The notes: generated from the letters alone by a model not told the origin. Positions 16,819 through 25,465 are shown, counted from the first letter of the stretch. The stretch is DNA of 64,000 nucleotides from Clostridium isatidis (GCF_002285495.1 NZ_CP016786.1:1750001-1814000), one strand, 5' to 3'. Translations and numbers: made by a program.

Positions 16819-18513
16819 TTACATAAGGCTATCAAATTTTTCGCTATTTTCTTTTATAACTTCTATAAAGGCATTACTTAATTCTGGATCAAACTGTGCA
16901 CCTGAACATCTTTTTAATTCTTCAATTGCCTCTTCATAAGTTTTTCTCTTATTATATGGTCTATTTGATGTCATTGCATCAAAACTATCAACAATGCATA
17001 AAATTCTTGCTAAAAACGGTATTTCCTCTCCTTTTAATCCATAAGGATAACCTTTTCCATCGTATCTTTCATGATGATGAAGTATTATTGGCATCGCTCC
17101 TGATAGACTATCTATAGTCTTTATTATTTCAACTCCATTTTCAGGATGCTGCTTAAGCATTTCCCACTCTTCATTTGTTAAAGGCATCTTCTTCATAAGA
17201 ACTTCCTTAGGGATATTAATTTTACCAATATCATGCATATATGCACCATAAATTAAGTTTTCTTTATCTTTTTTACTTAAATTTAATTTATTAGCCATTA
17301 AACGACTGTATAAAACAACCCTTTCTGAATGACCATATGTATATCTATCTTTAGCATTAATCACGCTAATCAAGGTTTTTACTGAAGATACTAACTCTAT
17401 GTCTTTATCTTCTATGTCCTTTTCTAATTCTTCTAATATAGATTTATATCTTTCAACTCTGTTCTTATTAAAGAATTTCGCCCTATATAAAGCATCATCA
17501 GCACTCTTTAATAATTGCACTTCATCTTTAGCCCTATCAGGGAAAACAGAAACTCCTGCAGAAATTGTTAATACTTTATTAGGTTGATTTTCCTCACCAT
17601 AGAAGCTTTCTTTTTCAACTGTTTCTCTTATTTTATTTGCTATTTTTATAGCGTCCTCTTCATTAGTTTCTGGTAAAATTATAGCAAACTCTTCTCCTCC
17701 ATATCTAGCAGCAAAATCATCATCCCTAATATTTGCTTTTACAATTTCTCCAATGGTTTTTAAAACTTCGTCACCCTTTTGATGGCCATTTAAGTCATTA
17801 TAATGTTTAAAATAGTCTATATCAAAAAAAATCATTGAAACTGGCTTTTTAGTTTTTTTTGATAATAATATTGTCTTCTTTAATTTTTCCTGAAAAGATC
17901 TATGATTATACAAACCAGTTAAAGCATCTAAATTAATTAATTCTTCTAATTGTTTAATATGTTCTCCTTCTACTTTTACATAAAAACCCAAAATCCAGGC
18001 AGTTAACAAAAATATTCCGGATAAAATTATATCATTTTGAAAGTATGTATTTACTTCCTGATTCGATCCAGAAATTAAATCAAGAAATAATATTAAACAT
18101 GAACTTATACTTGCTATAGTCAATCCTGTTTTTAAACCTTCTTCAATTGTTACACTACATATTATAAATAAAAATAATATTTTATATGGACTTTGGTATC
18201 CACCAGTTACGTTAATTGCATAAAAGAATATAGCTATAAAAATTACGTTTTCAATCCAATTACCATATTTTAAATCTCTTTTACTGAATTTTTTAATTGA
18301 AAATGTCCATAAAAAATAAATAAGAAATAAGCCTAATCCCGTAACATAAATTAAAATTGAAGTAGTTTGAGTATAAAACAAGCCTAAATTCACATTTTTG
18401 CCATCAAAAATATACCAAAAAAATATAATGCTCGTTAGCATTAAAGAAGATAGTTTAACTATTGATACTATATTATTTATTTGAATTATTCTATTATCTT
18501 TAATCATTTTCAT
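16819..18513 (-). CDS. Membrane-bound GGDEF and HD-GYP c-di-GMP enzyme
   Basis: A 564-aa bifunctional c-di-GMP protein. Residues 1-185 form about six membrane helices. A GGDEF domain follows (about 195-360): LDALTGLYNHRSF, FFDIDYFKHYNDLNGHQKGDE and the intact active site RYGGEEF, with the inhibitory-site motif RDDD five residues upstream, so product inhibition is likely. An HD-GYP domain fills the C-terminus (about 385-564): HSERVVLYSRL, GAYMHDIGKINIP, HHHERYDGKGYPYG, all metal ligands present. Both making and breaking c-di-GMP are therefore possible. It starts 55 bases after agrD on the same strand, across a small hairpin. Confidence 0.95.
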   Translation of the reverse strand: MKMIKDNRIIQINNIVSIVKLSSLMLTSIIFFWYIFDGKNVNLGLFYTQTTSILIYVTGLGLFLIYFLWTFSIKKFSKRDLKYGNWIENVIFIAIFFYAINVTGGYQSPYKILFLFIICSVTIEEGLKTGLTIASISSCLILFLDLISGSNQEVNTYFQNDIILSGIFLLTAWILGFYVKVEGEHIKQLEELINLDALTGLYNHRSFQEKLKKTILLSKKTKKPVSMIFFDIDYFKHYNDLNGHQKGDEVLKTIGEIVKANIRDDDFAARYGGEEFAIILPETNEEDAIKIANKIRETVEKESFYGEENQPNKVLTISAGVSVFPDRAKDEVQLLKSADDALYRAKFFNKNRVERYKSILEELEKDIEDKDIELVSSVKTLISVINAKDRYTYGHSERVVLYSRLMANKLNLSKKDKENLIYGAYMHDIGKINIPKEVLMKKMPLTNEEWEMLKQHPENGVEIIKTIDSLSGAMPIILHHHERYDGKGYPYGLKGEEIPFLARILCIVDSFDAMTSNRPYNKRKTYEEAIEELKRCSGAQFDPELSNAFIEVIKENSEKFDSLM

Positions 18514-18537
18514 ACAATCACCTATTTATTAAACAGA

Positions 18538-18557
18538 AAGATCGGTTACCCGATCTT
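18538..18557 (-). terminator. Hairpin between agrD and the c-di-GMP enzyme gene
   Basis: Arms AAGATCGG / CCGATCTT with a four-base loop, followed on the transcribed strand by TCTGTTTAATA. It is short and its T-tract is poor, so readthrough into the GGDEF/HD-GYP gene is plausible. Confidence 0.5.
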
Positions 18558-18568
18558 CCTCTTTAATT

Positions 18569-18703
18569 TTATTCGTCTCTTAAGCACTTTGGTTCCTCAG
18601 GTTGGTATCCATACCAATAGCATGCAGAAGTTGCAACTGTTGAAGCAATAAGTGTTGCTAATGCTGCTACTGCCATTAGTACCTTATTATTAATTTTTCT
18701 CAT
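18569..18703 (-). CDS. agrD: AgrD-type cyclic autoinducer peptide precursor
   Basis: Quorum-sensing peptide precursor of 44 aa, too short for usual ORF lists. It has an N-terminal amphipathic leader (MRKINNKVLMAVAALATLIA), a core with the ring cysteine (TSACYWYGY, Cys28) and the acidic recognition tail QPEEPKCLRDE typical of AgrD. By analogy with clostridial AgrD peptides the mature product would be a five-residue thiolactone CYWYG, perhaps with N-terminal extra residues; this is inference. A second cysteine (Cys40) sits in the tail. The ATG overlaps the end of agrB by 14 bases and follows AGGGGAG. Position and overlap directly after agrB make the assignment strong. Confidence 0.93.
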   Translation of the reverse strand: MRKINNKVLMAVAALATLIASTVATSACYWYGYQPEEPKCLRDE

Positions 18704-19373
18704 ATTGCTTTCTCCCCTTTCTAAAAAGAATAAATATAAAAAAGGAATCCATTAACTTAAATACTATATGACCTAATTTTGTAAGAGTAAAACTCTGCCA
18801 TAAAGTTCCTATAGCAATACATAAACTATATACTAAGAAACTTAAATTATTTAGTTTTACACCAAGAAAAATATTTAAAGTAATTATAATCATATAAATT
18901 ATTAAAGTAATTAAGGATCCCTTCTTTAACCTTTTAATCTTCTTTTCTGATCTTATGGGCTTATTTGGACTATCAACAGGGGCTAATTTATAATTTAAAT
19001 AAATTGAAACTATGAATATCAAAATACTGATTATTATTGTATAAGTTATATTTATATTGCAAGAATCTAAAATAATCGCTGGAATAACGGTTCCTACAAC
19101 TCCAATACTAGCACAGGACAATTCTGTACTTGCATGAGCTCCCCCTGAAGACCTTCTTAAAATACTAACTGTAAAACTTATTATCAAAGCTTCTAATAAA
19201 ACCCCAAATGCAGCCCCAAATATTATAACAAGTATTACTGATAGAAGTGCATGAAAAAAAGCATGCAAACCATATTCTACAACTTCATATTTTTCTTGAT
19301 TAAATTTAAGTTCTTCGGATAAATTTTTAGCTAAATTACTTGAAATCCCTTTCAAATTAAACATTTCTAGCAT
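18690..19373 (-). CDS. agrB: AgrB-type peptide-processing membrane protease
   Basis: Membrane cysteine endopeptidase that cleaves and cyclises AgrD, about 227 aa. The catalytic pair is His80 (SSGGAHAST) and Cys87 (ELSCASIG), spaced exactly seven residues apart as in staphylococcal AgrB. Five or six helices, with a basic loop (NKPIRSEKKIKRLKKG) before the last ones. Start choice is uncertain: ATG at 19373 or 19364, both near AGAAGG inside the end of the upstream gene; the overlap implies coupling. Cotranscribed with agrD and two upstream membrane protein genes. Confidence 0.93.
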   Translation of the reverse strand: MLEMFNLKGISSNLAKNLSEELKFNQEKYEVVEYGLHAFFHALLSVILVIIFGAAFGVLLEALIISFTVSILRRSSGGAHASTELSCASIGVVGTVIPAIILDSCNINITYTIIISILIFIVSIYLNYKLAPVDSPNKPIRSEKKIKRLKKGSLITLIIYMIIITLNIFLGVKLNNLSFLVYSLCIAIGTLWQSFTLTKLGHIVFKLMDSFFIFILFRKGRKQYEKN

Positions 19374-19821
19374 CAACCTTCTTATTATAAAAATAAAATA
19401 GTAATATAATAGTTATTGTAATTATTAATGATGGTATCCCTATTAAACATTTAGATACTGGATCTACAAATACTTTATCTATATCTAAGTTAGGAATAAA
19501 TTTAATAAGAAGCATATTAACTGCTTCAGATAAATATTGAAGAATAAAAGTAATAATTGTTGACTTTGCAGCTTCAGCTAAATTAATTTTGTTATAATTT
19601 ATTGATAATAACATTATAAACAAAATCGATAGAACAGTATGAGCTCCAAAAACTATAGGCAAAAGCCTAATAATATATATAAATACTGCTGTTATTAAAG
19701 CTGAAATTACATATCTTTTTTTATCTAATTTAGTACCTGAAAAAACATATACAGCTAAAATATAGATAAATCCTTCCGGTAAGCCTCTTAATAAAAACTC
19801 AATTGGTTGTATCTGTAACAT
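19357..19821 (-). CDS. Small membrane protein resembling an AgrC-type sensor module without kinase
   Basis: A 154-aa protein of five predicted helices (LLRGLPEGFIYILAVYVFSG, YVISALITAVFIYIIRLLP, TVLSILFIMLLSI, a helix near residues 88-112, and LIITITIILLFYFY). It begins MLQIQPIEFLLRG and reminds me of the N-terminal membrane part of clostridial GHKL/AgrC-like histidine kinases, but no DHp or ATPase domain follows. The ATG at 19821 is preferred over 19839 because AGGAGG lies seven bases upstream. It sits between the DUF5317 gene and agrB and overlaps agrB by about 17 bases. Function unknown; the sensor resemblance is from memory of the family, not a search. Confidence 0.7.
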   Translation of the reverse strand: MLQIQPIEFLLRGLPEGFIYILAVYVFSGTKLDKKRYVISALITAVFIYIIRLLPIVFGAHTVLSILFIMLLSINYNKINLAEAAKSTIITFILQYLSEAVNMLLIKFIPNLDIDKVFVDPVSKCLIGIPSLIITITIILLFYFYNKKVDARNV

Positions 19822-19849
19822 ATTAATCCTCCTAAACATCTTAATTAGA

Positions 19850-20404
19850 TTAAATTCTAATTAAATTTTCTTTTGTATTAATTTCTTTTATTACACTATA
19901 AATAATTATAAAAACATATGCTCTTATAAAAATATCACCTAAGCTAAGTACAGTATACCCCATATCAAATATATCTGTTAAAAACTTCAGCTTAGTGGAT
20001 TCATTCCCTAAAATATGTATATTATCTACCTTTCCAAAGGCATCTAAATCTGCATAACCTGTTATACGTGAGAGAGTTGGAAATACAGGCATAAATCCAT
20101 TATTAGCTTTTATGGCTATATCATTTAAAAATCCTCCAATAAATATAAAAGCTGCACCTATTATAGCTTGTACATACTTTTCATAATAAAATATTAATGG
20201 TAAATAAGAACACAAATAAATAATTTTTAATATGTTAACATATTTAATCATGAAATAATTGCCCATAAAAATATTGATTTGAGCAAATAAATATATTATT
20301 TCTAAGGCTAATACAGGATAGATTGTCCAATTTTTAAAAATTCCTTTTATTTTATATCCTTTAATTTTAGAAAAAATTAAAGAAATAACTATTGTTTCTA
20401 ACAT
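19850..20404 (-). CDS. DUF5317-like membrane protein, first gene of the agr-type operon
   Basis: A 184-aa protein with about five helices and one conserved-looking soluble loop (NNGFMPVFPTLSRITGYADLDAF ... HILGNESTKLKFLTDIFD) followed by YTVLSLGDIFIRAYVFIIIYSVI. The GFMPV, T.L..L.D and SLGDI elements match my recollection of the DUF5317 family. It is the promoter-proximal gene of the run leading to agrB and agrD, start preceded by AAAAGGTGA, and a TATAATGGTATAAT stretch 45-60 bases upstream offers a promoter. Role in peptide signalling is inferred only from position. Confidence 0.7.
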   Translation of the reverse strand: MLETIVISLIFSKIKGYKIKGIFKNWTIYPVLALEIIYLFAQINIFMGNYFMIKYVNILKIIYLCSYLPLIFYYEKYVQAIIGAAFIFIGGFLNDIAIKANNGFMPVFPTLSRITGYADLDAFGKVDNIHILGNESTKLKFLTDIFDMGYTVLSLGDIFIRAYVFIIIYSVIKEINTKENLIRI

Positions 20405-20551
20405 ATATTCACCTTTTCAAAATATTCGAAATATTTTTCCAAATTCTCACTGTTACATTATACCATTATAGAGTAATATTTTCCATATAATTTTGAAATT
20501 TATATTATATTTTTTTTAATTATATTAAAAATTTTATCTAATTTTGCAAAA

Positions 20552-20592
20552 AAATGACTGTATCTAAAATAATTTTTAGGATACAGTCATTT
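20552..20592 (-). terminator. Terminator of luxS
   Basis: Arms AAATGACTGTATC / GATACAGTCATTT with an inner CTAAAA/TTTTAG extension, followed on the transcribed strand by TTTTTTGC. Confidence 0.88.
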
Positions 20593-20608
20593 AATATTAA
20601 TTTTTTAA

Positions 20609-21067
20609 TTATTTGTCACCATATATATTTAAAGAAAATCCTTTATTTAAAGCTTCTTTTGCATATTCCTTTGCTCCAAATAAGGATAAATCTCTATAAT
20701 TTCCACATTGAATTTCATTGGCTGCTGGAATTTCTGTAGCTTCTAGTACTTTTTTTAGTGCTTCTTCAAGAGCTTTCTTTATTTCTAAAGCTTCTCTATC
20801 TCCCCATATACTTAAATAAAACCCTGTTCTACAACCCATTGGAGATAAGTCTATAATTCCAGTTAAACTTTCCCTTAAAAAATTAGCTAATAGATGCTCT
20901 AATCCATGCATTGCCGCAGTTCCGAAAGCTTCTTTATTAGGTTGTAAAAATCTAATATCAAACTTAGTAACTTTGTCCCCTTTTTCTCCACTTAATACAC
21001 AGCACTTTCTTATATATGGTGCCTTAACAATTCTATGATCTAATTCAAAACTTTCTACCTTTTCCAT
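20609..21067 (-). CDS. luxS: S-ribosylhomocysteine lyase LuxS
   Basis: Metalloenzyme splitting S-ribosylhomocysteine to homocysteine and the AI-2 precursor, 152 aa, full length for the family. Metal ligands are His54 and His58 in HGLEHLLANFLR, with Glu57 as base, and Cys121 in EIQCGNYRDLSLFGA; the catalytic cysteine is Cys79 in SPMGCRTGFYLSIWG. Start follows AAGGGGGAT. Monocistronic with its own terminator. It lies next to the agr-type operon but is not part of its transcript, being upstream and separated by a terminator. Confidence 0.97.
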   Translation of the reverse strand: MEKVESFELDHRIVKAPYIRKCCVLSGEKGDKVTKFDIRFLQPNKEAFGTAAMHGLEHLLANFLRESLTGIIDLSPMGCRTGFYLSIWGDREALEIKKALEEALKKVLEATEIPAANEIQCGNYRDLSLFGAKEYAKEALNKGFSLNIYGDK

Positions 21068-21180
21068 ATCTTATCCCCCTTAAATATTAATAATTCAACT
21101 TACTAAATTACAAAACACTCTTAATTTTCATCCCTGCTAAAAATCTAACTTCATTCTACTCTGCATATTATATATGTGTA

Positions 21181-22134
21181 TTAATTTTTTACTAATAACA
21201 ATATAATTGATATTAAACTAAAAGCTAAACTAACTGCATTTATGTACATTACTACTTGTTTTGGTGAAAATCCTTTTGCTTGTAATCTAAAATGTATCTG
21301 ACTTCTATCTGCTTGATATACTGGTTTTCCATCAATAAATCTCTTTATTATTACAAATAAGTTATCAAATATTGGTACTGCCAAAGCTAATATTGGTATA
21401 AAAATACTCATTAAAGTAGCTTGTTTAAAAGCTCCATCTAAAGCAATTATACTTAAAATAAAGCCAAGAAAATTTGCTCCTGAATCTCCCATAAATACCT
21501 TTGCAGGATACTTATTATATATTAAAAAGCCTATAGTTATTGCTACTACTATTATCGAAACTAATATTGACTCATCCTGCTTTAATATTATTGCTGCTCC
21601 TAAAAAAGTAATAGAAGATATGCAAGACAAGCCACCAGCTAAGCCATCCATTCCATCACACCAATTAATAACAGTTGTAACACCAAATATCCAAGTAATT
21701 GTTAATATCAATTGTATTATTGATGATAATTCTATATATATTCCTGTTAAGGGATTTGTAAAACCCCTGAATATTATTCCTGTTTTATAAATAATAAAAG
21801 CAGAAAAAAGCTGAATTAATAATCTTGGATATATAGGAAATTCCTTTCCCTTAGTTTTATAAAAATCATCTATTAAGCCAATAGCTATTATTAATGTTGA
21901 AGCAAAAAAAATAGACATCTTTTCATGAATACTAGAATAATCATTAAAAATAAAAAAACTAATAAAAAAAGCTATATACATAGCCAATCCACCTGTAAGA
22001 GGTGTTTCTTTACTATGCTTCTTTCTTTTAGTAGGCTTATCTGTAAAACGAATTTTAAAAGCAATTTTAATTAAAACCGGAGTTAATAAAAATACAATTA
22101 AAAATGCTAATATGAAGGCCAAAATATATTGCAT
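21181..22134 (-). CDS. tagO: MraY/WecA/TagO-type undecaprenyl-phosphate sugar-1-phosphate transferase
   Basis: Polyprenol-phosphate N-acetylglucosamine-1-phosphate transferase family, 317 aa, starting wall teichoic acid or another wall polymer. Many helices, with the cytoplasmic catalytic motifs GLIDDFYKTKG (metal-binding DD), INWCDGMDGLAGG, KVFMGDSGANFLGFI and the histidine-containing RSQIHFRLQAKGFSPKQVV. The TagO/WecA subtype is preferred over MraY because of length and the HxR loop. Start follows AAGGAGAA. No other wall-polymer genes are adjacent. Confidence 0.88.
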   Translation of the reverse strand: MQYILAFILAFLIVFLLTPVLIKIAFKIRFTDKPTKRKKHSKETPLTGGLAMYIAFFISFFIFNDYSSIHEKMSIFFASTLIIAIGLIDDFYKTKGKEFPIYPRLLIQLFSAFIIYKTGIIFRGFTNPLTGIYIELSSIIQLILTITWIFGVTTVINWCDGMDGLAGGLSCISSITFLGAAIILKQDESILVSIIVVAITIGFLIYNKYPAKVFMGDSGANFLGFILSIIALDGAFKQATLMSIFIPILALAVPIFDNLFVIIKRFIDGKPVYQADRSQIHFRLQAKGFSPKQVVMYINAVSLAFSLISIILLLVKN

Positions 22135-22303
22135 ATTATTCTCCTTAAATTTAAAATGTTAATGTTGTATTGAAACTTTCTTCCATATTACAAAATAGCT
22201 TCAAATTTTTTCTAATGCAAATAATTTATTATTTATTATACTATTATTATAATAAATTATCAATTAATAAAGATTATATAATTATTAACAAGGGAGTATT
22301 TAT

Positions 22304-22882
22304 ATGAGTATTTTAACCTTTTTCTTAACAGGCATTGGTCTGTCAATGGATGCCTTTGCTATATCATTAACTAAAGGCTTTTGCATAAGGAAGGATATTA
22401 TTAAAAAATCACTTATAATATCCTTATTTTTTGGCTTATTCCAAGGGATAATGCCCCTGCTGGGATGGCTTTCTGGTATTTATTTTGAAAGTTATATTAA
22501 ATCTATAGATCATTGGATAGCTTTTCTCCTATTAGGCTATTTAGGTGCTAAAATGATTTATGAAAGTGTTAAAAATAAAGATGAGGAAGATTTAGAATGT
22601 TCCTTAGAGGATGATAGTTTAAAGCTTAAGGAATTATTTATTCTTGCAATAGCAACTAGCATTGACGCTTTAGCCGTTGGCATTAGCTTTGCCTTTTTAA
22701 ATGTAAACATAATCCAAGCATCAATAATAATATCAATTACAACTTTTATTATATGCTTCTGTGGAGTTTCCTTTGGAAAAGTAATAGGTAAGTATATACA
22801 AAAATATTCCGAAATATTAGGGGGGATTATTCTAATAGGAATTGGAATAAAAATATTAATAGAACACCTTTTTATCAGTTAA
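22304..22882 (+). CDS. mntP: Manganese efflux pump MntP
   Basis: Six-helix manganese exporter, 192 aa. Two internally homologous halves each carry the acidic motif: GIGLSMDAFAISLTKGF in helix 1 and IATSIDALAVGISFAF in helix 4. The cytoplasmic loop between them is acidic (KNKDEEDLECSLEDDSL). Start follows AAGGGAG. I looked for a yybP-ykoY manganese riboswitch in the 168 bases upstream and saw none. The downstream repeat element provides its likely terminator hairpin. Confidence 0.94.
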   Translation: MSILTFFLTGIGLSMDAFAISLTKGFCIRKDIIKKSLIISLFFGLFQGIMPLLGWLSGIYFESYIKSIDHWIAFLLLGYLGAKMIYESVKNKDEEDLECSLEDDSLKLKELFILAIATSIDALAVGISFAFLNVNIIQASIIISITTFIICFCGVSFGKVIGKYIQKYSEILGGIILIGIGIKILIEHLFIS

Positions 22883-22887
22883 CAATT

Positions 22888-23097
22888 AATAAAGATTGCG
22901 AAACAATCTTTATTAGTGTGCAGTGTACAGTTTACAGTGTACAGTTGAGGAAATAATTCAGCTTAAGCTGAATTATAATATTTATAATCTCTAAAAGAGC
23001 TTATAGAAATATAATTTTAGAAACTACGCAGTAGTTTCTTCCTTAACTGCTAACTGCACATTATAAACTGTAAACTAAAAGATTGCTTCGCAATATT
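22888..23097. repeat. Dispersed palindromic element, copy 1
   Basis: About 210 bases. It opens with hairpin AATAAAGATTG/CAATCTTTATT (22888-22914, likely mntP terminator), continues with heptamers AGTGTGC AGTGTAC AGTTTAC AGTGTAC, a perfect 20-base palindrome AATTCAGCTTAAGCTGAATT (22955-22974), hairpin GAAACTAC-GCA-GTAGTTTC (23020-23038), complementary heptamers (AACTGCT AACTGCA ... AACTGTA) and a closing GATTGC-TTC-GCAAT hairpin that ends at the stop codon of the MoeA-like gene. It is inverted relative to copies 2 and 3. No ORF. Confidence 0.9.
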
Positions 23098-24084
23098 TTA
23101 TAAGTATTCATCTGTAATTACCAGTCCTCCATGACTATATTTTGCAATTTCTTTCTTTGTTAACTTTTCACCTGCTAGAAGCCTAGGTAATAATACATCA
23201 AAGGTTGTTGATTTTGAAAAAATAACTCCTCCTGGTAAACCTAAAATAGGAAGCTCTCCTTTATAAGAAACTAAGAACATTGCTCCAGGAAAAATTGGTG
23301 TTCCATAAGATACAATTTCTCCTGTAACTTCTTCAATTGCCTTTGGAGTAATATCATCTGCATCAACAGACATTCCTCCTGTACAAAGTATAAGTTCCGC
23401 TCCTTTATTAATCCATTCAATTACAGCCTCTTTTATTTTCTCCTTATCATCCGGTAAAATACTTTGTCCTATTATTTCGCAATTGTATTTTTCTATTTTC
23501 TTGCTAATTGCAGTTTTAGATGCATCTTTTATTCTTCCATAATAAATTTCGCTGCCAGTCGTTACAATAGCAATCCTCTTAGGTATTATTGGAATAATTT
23601 TAATTATTTTTTCTTTTAATAATTTCCCTGCCTCAATTAATTTATCTTTTTTTATTGCTAAAGGAATAACTTTTGTAGCAGCTATTTTGTCTCCCTTTTT
23701 TACAACAGTATTATTTCTTATGGTTGATAAAACTATTTCTTCTATAGAATTTAATTCTATCAACTTTTCTACATCTATCTTCAACAGACCATCAATCTTT
23801 GCAAATATTTCTATCTTTCCTTCCTTTGCTTCAGCTGCTACAGTTCCTTCACCACAAGTCATATTGAAAAGCTCCTCCGCTGCCTCATTTTCATGTATAA
23901 GTTCCTCATTATCATCCCAAATATAAATATGATCCTTCCCTAAGGAAAGTAATTCTTCTATATCTTCTTCCCTAATTATATGTCCTTTTTTAAAGGCAAC
24001 TCCCTTAAATTCTCCTGGTACTATTTTAGTTATATCATGACAAAGGGCAACACCTACAGCATCTCTAACATTAATTATTTTCAT
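23098..24084 (-). CDS. MoeA-like molybdopterin-binding protein
   Basis: A 328-aa protein of the clostridial MoeA-like group. Residues 160-300 form the MoaB/Mog fold: RIAIVTTGSEIYYGRIKDA, CTGGMSVDADDITPKAI and PIFPGAMFLVSY, LPILGLPGGVIF, the usual molybdopterin-binding elements. The N-terminal half (VRDAVGVALCHDITKIVPGEFKGVAFKKGHII) resembles MoeA domain I/II but is shorter than full MoeA (about 400 aa). No other cofactor genes are adjacent, so whether it inserts molybdenum is open. Start follows AGAGGA. Confidence 0.85.
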   Translation of the reverse strand: MKIINVRDAVGVALCHDITKIVPGEFKGVAFKKGHIIREEDIEELLSLGKDHIYIWDDNEELIHENEAAEELFNMTCGEGTVAAEAKEGKIEIFAKIDGLLKIDVEKLIELNSIEEIVLSTIRNNTVVKKGDKIAATKVIPLAIKKDKLIEAGKLLKEKIIKIIPIIPKRIAIVTTGSEIYYGRIKDASKTAISKKIEKYNCEIIGQSILPDDKEKIKEAVIEWINKGAELILCTGGMSVDADDITPKAIEEVTGEIVSYGTPIFPGAMFLVSYKGELPILGLPGGVIFSKSTTFDVLLPRLLAGEKLTKKEIAKYSHGGLVITDEYL

Positions 24085-24249
24085 ACTATCAATCCTCTGC
24101 TTTTAATAAATTTATTTCTTAATATTATATATAATTTTCAAACTATTTCAATCCAACTTCTATATCATTTATATTAATATACATTTACCATTCTTAGTTA
24201 ATCCTTTATAAAAATATATCTTAAAGATTAGCTAAATCCAAAATATATT

Positions 24250-25347
24250 TTATTTAGACTTTTCTATACTTTCACTATTATTTAATTCTTTAATCTCATT
24301 TTCTATATTAAAATTAATGAACATCAGCTCAATTTCTAAATCTTTTAATATTTTAAGAATATCTAAATTAATTTCTTGTTTAAGTTTTTCATATTTGTAA
24401 TAATTCATTTCTGTTGTATAAAAAAAAATGAATATTCCATATCCATATATTGAAAATTCATTGAAACTCACAATTATCATTTCCTTATCAATTTTTTCCT
24501 TAAGATTTAAATATTCTTCAACTGCATTTACTGCTTTTTCTATTTTTTCAACTTCAATATTTGGTCTTATTATAAACTTATAACTAATCTTCATTACTTT
24601 TCTTTGAGAAAAATTAAATATATTATCATTAGCAAGCTTTGAATTAGGTACTGTAGCTATTGCCTTTGAAAAAGTTCTAATCTTAGTACTTCTAAAGGTT
24701 ATTTCTTCTACTATTCCTTCAACTTCTTCTGTTTTAATCCAATCTCCTATAGCAAAAGGTCTATCTAAAGCAATAATCACTCCACCAAAAAGATTTGAAA
24801 AAGTATCTTGAGCCATTAAGGCAAAGGCTACCCCACTTATCCCAAGACCAGTAATAAAACCTGAAAATCCAAATTCCTTTGCAATACAGCTAACACCTAC
24901 AATAATAATTATTAATCTTATTACTATAGATAGAAAGGGAAAAGCCATTGTATTATTTGCATTATTCTTCCCCATATTTTTATATAATAAGGAATTCTCT
25001 AAAGTTAAATTATATAAAAAGCAGCATACAACTATGACTATTATCATCTTTCCTAGTCTATCTAAGGAAACCTTAGCAATATCTATCTTCTCATATTCTA
25101 TTATATGTAAAGATATATGAGCAGCCTTTAAAAATATAAATAATTTTAATGGTTTTTCTAAAGCTTTAACTACACTATCATCAGCAAAATTTTTTGTTTT
25201 TTCTGCAAATTTAATTATGTATCTAAAAATATTTGTAATAATATATTTATTAGTTAATGAAGCAAGAAAAATAATAGTTATTGATAACATATGTCTGCTG
25301 ATACTAATTCTAGACATTTGAATAAATATTCTCTCTAATTCTTCCAT
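24250..25347 (-). CDS. MscS-family mechanosensitive channel
   Basis: Small-conductance mechanosensitive channel, 365 aa. Four or five helices precede the conserved pore segment (GVSCIAKEFGFSGFITGLGISGVAFALMAQDTFSNLFGG) and the beta domain (ALDRPFAIGDWIKTEEVEGIVEEITFRSTKIRTFSKAIATVPNS). The C-terminal vestibule domain follows, ending in an acidic tail. The ATG at 25347 has AGGTG seven bases upstream; an in-frame GTG eight codons earlier lacks a site. Likely opens on membrane tension during hypo-osmotic shock. Confidence 0.9.
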   Translation of the reverse strand: MEELERIFIQMSRISISRHMLSITIIFLASLTNKYIITNIFRYIIKFAEKTKNFADDSVVKALEKPLKLFIFLKAAHISLHIIEYEKIDIAKVSLDRLGKMIIVIVVCCFLYNLTLENSLLYKNMGKNNANNTMAFPFLSIVIRLIIIIVGVSCIAKEFGFSGFITGLGISGVAFALMAQDTFSNLFGGVIIALDRPFAIGDWIKTEEVEGIVEEITFRSTKIRTFSKAIATVPNSKLANDNIFNFSQRKVMKISYKFIIRPNIEVEKIEKAVNAVEEYLNLKEKIDKEMIIVSFNEFSIYGYGIFIFFYTTEMNYYKYEKLKQEINLDILKILKDLEIELMFINFNIENEIKELNNSESIEKSK

Positions 25348-25465
25348 ATTACACCTGCTTTCAATTAACACTTAACTATGAACTATTATATTTTTTCTCT
25401 TTTAATTTTTATTATTCAATTCTAAACAATGAAGAAAATATAAGATAACTTAAATTTATTTAGAA

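Noticed and set aside
19357..19821. Complete AgrC histidine kinase
   Set aside because: Only membrane helices are encoded; no HisKA or ATPase motif and the next gene is agrB.
22140..22303. Manganese (yybP-ykoY) riboswitch before mntP
   Set aside because: None of the conserved helices or junction sequences could be found; the region is plain AT-rich DNA.
22888..23097. Insertion sequence
   Set aside because: No transposase ORF in any copy and no flanking direct repeats that I can see; kept as a dispersed palindromic repeat.
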